Source: an uncultured Maribacter sp.
GTDB taxonomy: Bacteria; Bacteroidota; Bacteroidia; Flavobacteriales; Flavobacteriaceae
Assembly: GCA_947493885.1 (NCBI GenBank)
Contig: CANLTE010000002.1
Location: 372,001-436,000 of the forward strand
Direction: 5' to 3'
Length of the DNA: 64,000 nucleotides
The notes beneath the pieces were generated by a model. That model had not been told where the DNA came from and did no database searches. It saw only the letters and a list, made by a program, of their open reading frames with translations. Every line of letters begins with the position of its first letter. Position 1 is the first letter of the stretch. Below are positions 58,054-64,000 of the stretch, one piece after another. A program made the position numbers and the translations under genes.

Positions 58054-58818
58054 CTAGCTCCAAATTCCATTTGAACCAGTTAAAACAATAGGAGTTTTAT
58101 CGGTTACCAAAATAGTTTGTTCATGTTGCGTTATGTAACCACCTTTATTGCCCACCAAGGTCCATCCATCATTTAATTCAACTGCCATAGTAGAATTGGT
58201 AGATATGAAAGTTTCAATGGCAACTGTTGTATTTTTTTTAAATCGCTCTCTATTGGTTCTAACCCTATAATTTAAAATATTTTCAGGTTCTTCATGAAGA
58301 CTTCTACCAACACCATGTCCTGCTAAATTTTTGATTACTTTAAATCCGGACTTTTTGGCTTCGGTTTCTATCAAATATCCTATGTTGGCTATTTTTACAC
58401 CACCTTTTATATTGTTAATGGCTTTTTGTAAAATGTTTTTAGAGGCATCTACGAGTGGTTGGTGATTATGAATATCCTTTCCGAGTACAAAGGAACCTCC
58501 ATTATCTGACCAAAACCCATTGAACTCAGCAGAAACATCAATATTAACTAAATCTCCTTCTTTAAGAATTTTTTTCTCGGAGGGGATACCATGTGCAGCT
58601 TCTTTGTTTACGCTAATACAAGTATATCCTGGAAACCCATACGTTTCATAAGGGGCCGATTTTGCGCCGTAACTTTTTAAAATTTCGCCTCCAAATTCAT
58701 CCAATTCTTTTGTTGACATGCCTATTCTGATATGTTCTCTCATTAGTTTTAGTGTAGTTGCCACTACTTCACTAATTTTTTGCATCCCAATAAGTTCAGA
58801 TTCTTTAGTTATTGACAT
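58054..58818 (-). CDS. map: Type I methionine aminopeptidase, stand-alone copy
   Basis: A 254-residue metallopeptidase removing N-terminal Met. All metal and catalytic residues are present: His76 (AAHGIP), Asp94 (NIDVSAEF), Asp105 (SDNGGSF), His168 (AGHGVGRSLHEEP), Glu202 (AIETF) and Glu233 (QHEQTILV). The sequence FISTNSTMAVELNDGW, where housekeeping enzymes have a different loop, suggests a divergent paralogue. It is not in the secY-infA interval where map often lies; another copy may exist outside the window. Confidence 0.92.
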   Translation of the reverse strand: MSITKESELIGMQKISEVVATTLKLMREHIRIGMSTKELDEFGGEILKSYGAKSAPYETYGFPGYTCISVNKEAAHGIPSEKKILKEGDLVNIDVSAEFNGFWSDNGGSFVLGKDIHNHQPLVDASKNILQKAINNIKGGVKIANIGYLIETEAKKSGFKVIKNLAGHGVGRSLHEEPENILNYRVRTNRERFKKNTTVAIETFISTNSTMAVELNDGWTLVGNKGGYITQHEQTILVTDKTPIVLTGSNGIWS

Positions 58819-58868
58819 AATATTTCACTTTAATTTAATAGTATTAAGACACTCGTGATAGAGCTTTA

Positions 58869-59519
58869 CTATTTCTTTTTGGATTCTATTTTGCTGTAAC
58901 TAATTTCTGAAAAAACTGATGTTAATCCATCACCATGTGGAGATTGAGACGAGATTCCAACTTTTAGTGGTTTTTCAGAGTTTAATCTAAAATAGCGAAT
59001 GTCTACCCATTTTTTATTGTCCGAAGAATACGAAAAAACTATTTGTTTGCCTTCTTTGGTAATTTTCATATAAACAGATTTTCCAGGAACGTAATCTGAA
59101 TAGGCGTCGTCAGATATTTTGTTGGTCACTACACTAACCATACGATTTTTGGTAGGGGATTCATTTTCAAAACATAATTTTGCCCAGTAGTCCTCATCTA
59201 TGTAAACTACCAAAGTTGCAGCTTCCCACCGCGTTTCGTGTTCCGTGTAGGCTTTGGCGCTAAAAGTAAAATCATTGTCTGGTGTAAAAAGTAGTTTCGG
59301 AACATTACTTGTTTTGGAATTACCATGAGGGGCATAAAACATATCAGTATTTAAGCCTGCGGTTATCGAGATTGTTCCTTCACTAATATTCATGCTATCC
59401 GGTTTAATGACCCACTGTAATGGCTCAGGAATTCCTTCAATTTTTATACTGTTTTGAATTTCTTGTGAACAAAGACGGTTGGAGATTAAAGCAATTAATG
59501 CTATTAAAAAATATTTCAT
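58869..59519 (-). CDS. Secreted DUF1349 (concanavalin-like) protein
   Basis: A 216-residue protein with a signal peptide ending near NRLCSQEIQ and one jelly-roll DUF1349 domain. Conserved pieces are MFYAPHG, DFTFSAKAYTEHETRWEAAT, DEDYWAKLCFENES and VGISSQSPHGDGLTSVFSEI. These domains resemble carbohydrate-binding lectin-like folds; the ligand is unknown. It lies upstream of the aminopeptidase gene with a 50-bp gap. Confidence 0.88.
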   Translation of the reverse strand: MKYFLIALIALISNRLCSQEIQNSIKIEGIPEPLQWVIKPDSMNISEGTISITAGLNTDMFYAPHGNSKTSNVPKLLFTPDNDFTFSAKAYTEHETRWEAATLVVYIDEDYWAKLCFENESPTKNRMVSVVTNKISDDAYSDYVPGKSVYMKITKEGKQIVFSYSSDNKKWVDIRYFRLNSEKPLKVGISSQSPHGDGLTSVFSEISYSKIESKKK

Positions 59520-59731
59520 ATTTATTAAGATTGTTGGAATTCAAAATTCCAGTTTAAGCGTTATTCATATTTATAGGTTGCTGTGCGCGTAAATCACTGA
59601 TAAATATAAAGTTGTTGAAGAGTAAAGTCAACTTTTCTATAAAAAACATTACAGTAATTGTTTAAAATAAGTTTTTATTAGAAAAAATATAGAGGGTATT
59701 TACTAGATACTTTTTTTAATGCTATAAATAG

Positions 59732-60144
59732 TTATTTATTAACTGAATTACTATACCCAGTATTCCAATAACTAAACAAAGTGGGATCTGCCTTCGAAAA
59801 TTCGGTTTGTTTTATTCTTTTAAAAAAACCAACATAATTAAAATCTCCAATAGCGCGTAGAATAAAAATAGAGGGTACAATCCAGTACATATAGCTTGTT
59901 ACCCAGTTTGGAAGGGGAATATTTACAAGTCCAGATTTTATCAAATAAATTAGTCCAAAAGAAACTAATGTTAAACCTATTATTAAGGTTGCTAGTTTGG
60001 GAATAGGTAAAACATGTGAATCATTATTTTTTTTGGAATAACTTTACTTAGTCCCCAAATGCCTCCAAAAAGCCAGTAGAAATGAAATCCACCCAGTAGT
60101 GTAAAAATTAAGAATAAAAGTATAGATAGTACAATTACAGCCAT
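59732..60144 (-). pseudogene. DUF3995 membrane protein interrupted by a frameshift in a poly-A tract
   Basis: From ATG 60144 the frame encodes MAVIVLSILLFLIFTLLGGF then HFYWLFGGIWGLSKVIPKK, the start of a DUF3995 protein. It then enters eight As (T run at 60027-60034) and reaches a stop soon after, at 59992-59994. Shifting by one base restores NNDSHVLPIPKLATLIIGL, and the frame continues through four helices to GYSNSVNK at 59732. One extra A in the run would join both parts into a normal protein of about 138 residues. This may be true inactivation, phase variation or a sequencing error. Confidence 0.8.
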
Positions 60145-60226
60145 AGGTTTTCTAGTATAATGTTGTTCTTTATACTAGAAACAAATATCTAAGAACGCGT
60201 TATAATGAGCACTTAACTTTGGGTAA

Positions 60227-60829
60227 TTAATGTTTAGAAAGTTGATTTCTAATCCTGCTTAATGACAGTGGTGTTATGCCTAAATAGCTTGCGATATGCT
60301 TCAAAGCATATTTTTGAAAAAAATGGGATTGATTTTGTAAAAGCAACAAATACCTTTCTTTAGGAGTTAAAAACAACATTTGCTCTGTTCTTCGCTTACT
60401 ATTTAAAAAAATTTGTTCGCTAATAATTCTACCAAATTTATTCCAATAAAAAGAAGTATCATATAATGTCTGAAGTCCATTTTTACTTAACAAAATCACT
60501 TCTGTTTTTTCGATAGCCTGTATCCACAATGTTGAAGGCTCTTGGCTAATGAAACTTTCATAGTCGGTAATAAACTCGTTTTCCGATTTTAATAAAAGAT
60601 TAGTTTCATTTAGTTTATCATCAATGTAGTACGACCTTGTGGAACCCGATTTAATAAACGCTATGAAATTGCAAATATCTGGAGGGCAAAGCAACTGCTC
60701 ATTTTCATCAAGATTATGAAGTGATAGATGTGGCTTAATTGCTACCCAATCATTTTCTTCAATTGGTAGTACCTTGTTTAATATGTGTTTTAGTGCTTCT
60801 ATTTTTTTAATTTTCAAATGCTCCTGCAT
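60227..60829 (-). CDS. Crp/Fnr family transcriptional regulator
   Basis: A 200-residue protein with a cyclic-nucleotide-binding-like beta-roll (residues about 25-125) and a short C-terminal helix-turn-helix, KHIASYLGITPLSLSRIRNQ. Fnr-type Fe-S cysteines are absent and the nucleotide-binding motif is degenerate. Bacteroidota have many such regulators that respond to unknown signals. Its first 23 bp overlap the end of the beta-helix lipoprotein gene in another frame, so it is probably co-expressed with it. Confidence 0.9.
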   Translation of the reverse strand: MQEHLKIKKIEALKHILNKVLPIEENDWVAIKPHLSLHNLDENEQLLCPPDICNFIAFIKSGSTRSYYIDDKLNETNLLLKSENEFITDYESFISQEPSTLWIQAIEKTEVILLSKNGLQTLYDTSFYWNKFGRIISEQIFLNSKRRTEQMLFLTPKERYLLLLQNQSHFFQKYALKHIASYLGITPLSLSRIRNQLSKH

Positions 60830-61853
60830 CTAAAGTCAATGCGTTTCTGGAATTTCCATCGAAGTCGGTTAGAGGAAAATCTGCTACCCCAACCGCAGCG
60901 TCAATTGCAATAGATGTTTTGGAGAGCTGTAGCTTTCGGTTTGCAAAATCAACAAACCCTATATCACCAGCGGCCACAACATTATTATTTTGATGATATG
61001 ACAAGTTTGAATATACATATGTTGAGCCTCCATCAGTCCTAATGGCTATATTTCCATAAATGTCAAAGTTAACTCTTGTTAAAGCATCATTAATTCCAAC
61101 CGGAAATTTATTATTGGTAATGATGGTATTAAACCTAATAACAGCATGCCCAATATGATTGGAAACATTACCATTACTTGCTAAATTAATTCCACGTTTT
61201 CCGTTATCATAAATAACATTGTTCTCAATTAACAATTGTTCCGAAGCGCCAGGATGGTCAGAGAAATAACTAATTCCGTGGTCTGTAGCTCCATACAGTT
61301 TGTTTTTAGAGATTACTCCATGGGTTCTAATACTTATACAATTGCCATCATCATTGGAGATGTTGTAAATGGTGTTTTCAGTGATAGTTACATTAAACCC
61401 TTGAAAATAAATGCCATGATGTGGAGCTCCAAACTGGCTAGATGTATTGTTAGTTGCAACGTTGTAAATGGTATTTCCTTTAATTACTGTGTTAATATGG
61501 TTTTCTGGTGCTAAAATTCCATTTTCTTCAATATCGTAAATTTGGTTATCAATTATTTTCACTCCTTTGGAGGAACCACTATTTCTAAATCGTATGGCAT
61601 CTGCTAAGATGTCTCGGAAAGTACAATTTTCAATACGCAAATGGTCCACGTTTCTAATTTGTAATCCATCGCCCTTAATATTTTCAAAAATGCAATTTCG
61701 GATGATGGTACCATCATTAGTATGACCATCAATTAAAAGCGTTGAATTAAAAGTTTGATTTTCTATAACTTTTTGCTCATTGGTATTAATTATGTCTTCT
61801 TTTTTACAAGCCAAAATGATGAAGACAATAATTAGTTTCCATAGTATTTTCAT
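60807..61853 (-). CDS. Parallel beta-helix (right-handed) lipoprotein
   Basis: About 348 residues. The signal peptide II is LIIVFIILACKKED with the lipobox Cys. The body consists of about ten right-handed beta-helix coils with the recurring pattern of I/V-x-N-N/T-I and NGI/GI turns (IENCTFRDI, IIDNQIYDIEENGI, VIKGNTIYNV, IENNVIYDNGKRGI). It ends in a short domain LDAGAFEN, often found in pectate-lyase-like proteins. ATG 61853 is chosen over the frame start at 61883 because it gives the signal peptide. Polysaccharide binding or cleavage is inferred; no catalytic residues were identified. Confidence 0.85.
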   Translation of the reverse strand: MKILWKLIIVFIILACKKEDIINTNEQKVIENQTFNSTLLIDGHTNDGTIIRNCIFENIKGDGLQIRNVDHLRIENCTFRDILADAIRFRNSGSSKGVKIIDNQIYDIEENGILAPENHINTVIKGNTIYNVATNNTSSQFGAPHHGIYFQGFNVTITENTIYNISNDDGNCISIRTHGVISKNKLYGATDHGISYFSDHPGASEQLLIENNVIYDNGKRGINLASNGNVSNHIGHAVIRFNTIITNNKFPVGINDALTRVNFDIYGNIAIRTDGGSTYVYSNLSYHQNNNVVAAGDIGFVDFANRKLQLSKTSIAIDAAVGVADFPLTDFDGNSRNALTLDAGAFEN

Positions 61854-61986
61854 GCATTTTAATATTGTTTTGAGGCTTAGCAAGTTTATATGAAATTTGG
61901 TATTTGTAAATATACGATTACAATTATGAAAGTTTTTTTAGTTAATACAAATATAATTCTGGATTGCTCGTTTTTTGTAGTAAAAT

Positions 61987-62661
61987 TTATTTCCAAGTTA
62001 CGATATCTTTTATATTTCTTCTTGATTTAGTATGAGTTGGTTCTTCTTTTCTATAACCAAAAGCTACCATAAAAGACAGTCCATAATTTTTGGTGTCAAT
62101 ATCAAACTTTTCGCGCAATACTATTTCTGTTTTTTTCTGATGAAACCCTTCAATTGGGCAGCTATCAATACCTATTAACGCAGCTGATGTCATCATATTG
62201 GCTAATGCAATATATGTTTGTTTTGAGGCCCAATCAAAAAGTTTTTCATCGGTATCTAACTCAAAATCGCTTTCTTGAAATTCTCGGTAAAATTTAGAAT
62301 AAGTTTCAATTACCTCATCTGGGAATTTTTTTACTTCTTTCATCATATGCATGATATAGTCTGAATTCCATTTGGTCATAGGTGCTTTCATACTTAAGCC
62401 TAAAATAAAGTGACTTGCAGTATCTAATTTTAAAGGGGCGCCCCAAGCCACAGGTTTTAGTAATTCGCGTAATTCTTGATTCTGAATCACAATAAAATGC
62501 CAAGGCTCAAACCCAAATGAACTTGGAGATAAATTAGCCGTTTTTAGAATGAAATTTATATCATCATTCGATAATTTTTTAGTTGAATCAAATTCTTCTG
62601 TTGCGTGTCTAAATTCAAACGCACTGATAACATCTTTTTTTGAAATATTTGGTGTACCCAT
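61987..62661 (-). CDS. Nitroreductase family NAD(P)H-dependent oxidoreductase
   Basis: A 224-residue FMN-dependent enzyme. It starts MGTPNISKKDVISAFEFRHA, with the FMN phosphate motif FRHATEEFD. It has LSPSSFGFEPWHFIVIQ and the C-terminal GIDSCPIEGF and GLSFMVAFGYRKEEP segments of the NfsB/YdgI type. It would reduce quinones or nitro compounds. It is divergent from an HxlR regulator gene, and the 95-bp interval contains an inverted repeat, so it is probably the regulated target. Confidence 0.92.
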   Translation of the reverse strand: MGTPNISKKDVISAFEFRHATEEFDSTKKLSNDDINFILKTANLSPSSFGFEPWHFIVIQNQELRELLKPVAWGAPLKLDTASHFILGLSMKAPMTKWNSDYIMHMMKEVKKFPDEVIETYSKFYREFQESDFELDTDEKLFDWASKQTYIALANMMTSAALIGIDSCPIEGFHQKKTEIVLREKFDIDTKNYGLSFMVAFGYRKEEPTHTKSRRNIKDIVTWK

Positions 62662-62672
62662 ATTGTATTTAA

Positions 62673-62701
62673 TTTGTTACTATAGTTTTTATAGTTACAA
62701 A
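62673..62701. repeat. Inverted repeat, candidate HxlR operator
   Basis: The 12-bp arms TTTGTTACTATA (62673-62684) and TATAGTTACAAA (62690-62701) flank a GTTTT centre with a single mismatch. It sits between two divergent genes and covers the -33 zone of the regulator promoter, as expected for a dimer of winged-helix regulators. Confidence 0.75.
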
Positions 62702-62717
62702 ATTAAATATAGTTTAT

Positions 62718-62726
62718 TATTTTTGC
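62718..62726 (+). promoter_or_regulatory. -7 element of the HxlR gene promoter
   Basis: TATTTTTGC matches TAnnTTTGC exactly, 30 bp before the ATG. A -33 TTG is not obvious; the region is occupied by the inverted repeat. Confidence 0.6.
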
Positions 62727-62756
62727 AATAACGGTCAAAAGGATAGTTTAATTTTT

Positions 62757-63101
62757 ATGAGAATTATGCATAAGTTTAACGGAAAGGAATACCCGTGTTG
62801 CACAAGTTTAACTATGGGAATAATAGGAGGCAAATGGAAGACTGTAATCTTGTTTCATTTGATAGAGAGAAAATTGCGTTACAATGAATTAAGAAAGGAA
62901 ATGCCAACGGTTACCGAAAGAACTTTAAGTTTACAGTTAAAAACGTTAGAGAAAGATGGTATAATTAAAAGAAAGGTTTATACTACCAAAGCACCATTAA
63001 AAGTTGAATATGCTCTAACTGATTTTGGAAAAACATTAATTCCATTAATCCAGTCTATTGCAGAGTGGGGCGTTTTTGCTGTTGAAAATCAATCAAAATA
63101 G
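62757..63101 (+). CDS. HxlR family winged-helix transcriptional regulator, redox-Cys type
   Basis: A 114-residue HxlR protein: YPCCTSLTMGIIGGKWKTVI, LRYNELRKEMPTVTERTLSL and the wing KAPLKVEYALTDFG. Cys14 falls at the position (10 residues before GGKW) of the redox-sensing Cys of YodB and HypR in Bacillus, with a second Cys15 beside it. It is divergent from a nitroreductase, the same pairing as in the HypR-HypO system. It therefore probably senses quinones or disulfide stress; this is inferred. Confidence 0.92.
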   Translation: MRIMHKFNGKEYPCCTSLTMGIIGGKWKTVILFHLIERKLRYNELRKEMPTVTERTLSLQLKTLEKDGIIKRKVYTTKAPLKVEYALTDFGKTLIPLIQSIAEWGVFAVENQSK

Positions 63102-63113
63102 TTTTTAATTTTT

Positions 63114-63716
63114 TTAACTACATTTTTTTCCTAAATGAAAAATAGGTCTATACGCGTAATAGTGTAAAACTTCTTCTAAAGCCATTTTAAGAGCTTTGTT
63201 AATTGGCAGAATAATATTTTCTAGTTTAAAATCTATCTGATTTAATTGCATATAGTATTCGGTAAAAATAGGTACATAAAGCCCTTTAGTGATAGCTTCT
63301 GTAGTTGAGTTATAATTATTGGCTTGACCTTCCTTAATAATTTTACAAGTAGCCAATCTTAGATTTCCGTATTTATCGGTATTGGCCGAAAACCCAAACA
63401 GTCTACAAATTAAACCTCGGTATTTATAATTACTACAACTACCTTGATTAATAGAAGATAAAGGTTTATAAACTATACAAGTTGAACTTTGATTTTTATT
63501 GAGTTTAATGATTGTCTTTTCCGCTTCTCCATGTAAAAACAAGTGAAATGCCCATGGCAAAAATTCTATAGGAGAAGCTTCTACATCTGGATACGTGCAA
63601 CATTTTCCACAACCTGAAACACAACTAAAACCTGATGATTGCTTGAACAGAGCGGTTTCTTGTTCTAATTTTAAAAAAAGGCCTTCTACTAATTGAACTT
63701 TTCGCTCTATTGACAT
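63114..63716 (-). CDS. YkgJ family cysteine-cluster protein
   Basis: A 200-residue protein with the CxxxCxxCC cluster FSCVSGCGKCCTYPDVEASP near residues 27-45. It also has SCSNYKYRGLICRLFGFS and a further Cys in LATCKII. YkgJ proteins are presumed to bind Zn or an Fe-S cluster; the biological role is unknown. It is convergent with the HxlR gene, 12 bp away. Confidence 0.9.
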   Translation of the reverse strand: MSIERKVQLVEGLFLKLEQETALFKQSSGFSCVSGCGKCCTYPDVEASPIEFLPWAFHLFLHGEAEKTIIKLNKNQSSTCIVYKPLSSINQGSCSNYKYRGLICRLFGFSANTDKYGNLRLATCKIIKEGQANNYNSTTEAITKGLYVPIFTEYYMQLNQIDFKLENIILPINKALKMALEEVLHYYAYRPIFHLGKKCS

Positions 63717-63890
63717 TATTTTTTTTCGAAGGTATACTTAATATTCCTATGAAGTTTAATTTATTCTTGAAAAGAAATTAATGGGGACTCTTGACCTATC
63801 AATAGTAGGAGAGTAAAACCAGTGTTTACTTTCTAGTACGGGCATGGTGGAATCTTTTAGTTTTGTAAGTTAATATGTGGAAAATAAGAA

Positions 63891-64000
63891 CTAAGTTGTA
63901 GGGCTGGGAAGACTAAGGTTTTTTATTGTAGTTAATACTTTTTCAACAGTGTTATTTAATTCAACCATTCCATCTATTTTCAAAACTTTACAGTTTAGTG
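63891..64000 (-). CDS. C-terminal fragment of a gene continuing beyond the right edge
   Basis: An open frame on the minus strand enters at 64000 and ends at TAG 63891-63893. The last 36 residues read LNCKVLKIDGMVELNNTVEK followed by VLTTIKNLSLPSPTT. The IDG and repeated amphipathic helix look like the C-terminal end of a P-loop kinase or NTPase, but the fragment is too short for a firm call. Confidence 0.5.
   Translation of the reverse strand, partial: LNCKVLKIDGMVELNNTVEKVLTTIKNLSLPSPTT

Noticed and set aside
63717-63890. Possible small RNA or gene in the gap near the right end
   Set aside because: Only very short frames and no stable hairpin with a T tract were found.

Overview
The window is AT-rich chromosomal DNA of a Bacteroidota bacterium, most likely a marine-type member of the Flavobacteriaceae. 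The evidence is a type IX secretion (T9SS) PorP/SprF - OmpA - gliding-motility C-terminal-domain trio, a SusC/SusD pair, promoters of the Bacteroidota form TTG-N17-20-TAnnTTTG(C), the near absence of Shine-Dalgarno sequences, and a single str-S10-spc-alpha ribosomal supercluster. No rRNA, tRNA, CRISPR array, phage or insertion sequence was seen.

Layout. 1-5 kb (minus): a T9SS-linked surface module (OmpA/TPR protein running off the left edge, PorP/SprF, large adhesin-like protein with three tandem repeats). 5-20.5 kb: mixed housekeeping genes (a Mur-ligase family mpl, radC, polysaccharide deacetylase-like protein, YjjG nucleotidase, a lipoprotein/DUF5723/secreted trio, rarA, a rhomboid protease, rlmB) and a SusD/SusC pair. 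20.9-37.9 kb (plus): rpsL-rpsG-fusA-rpsJ followed by the S10, spc and alpha operons to rplQ, with secY and infA but without tuf, adk or map. Three intergenic stretches inside this cluster (before rplC, rpsH and rpsD) fold into credible RNA structures. The one before rplC is a textbook intrinsic terminator. 38-44.8 kb: carA, eno, a GT5 glycogen/starch synthase-like gene, gltA and an amidinotransferase-fold hydrolase.

44.8-50.1 kb: a TetR-regulated envelope module (TetR, MMPL/RND transporter, LolA-like periplasmic protein, outer-membrane barrel) with three copies of one operator-like sequence. It sits between two hydrolases of the amidinotransferase fold (DDAH-like and CtlX-like). 51-64 kb: accessory and hypothetical genes, mostly minus strand: a lipoprotein resembling clan-A glycosidases, a BCCT transporter whose frame has no canonical start codon, YjbR, an acetyltransferase, DinB and VOC proteins, an ACT-domain protein, a second-copy type methionine aminopeptidase, DUF1349, a frameshifted DUF3995 gene, a Crp-like regulator overlapping a beta-helix lipoprotein, a nitroreductase divergent from an HxlR regulator across a clean inverted repeat, a YkgJ protein, and the tail of one more gene at the right edge.

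All family names come from reading the translated sequences against remembered family features. No database search was run.
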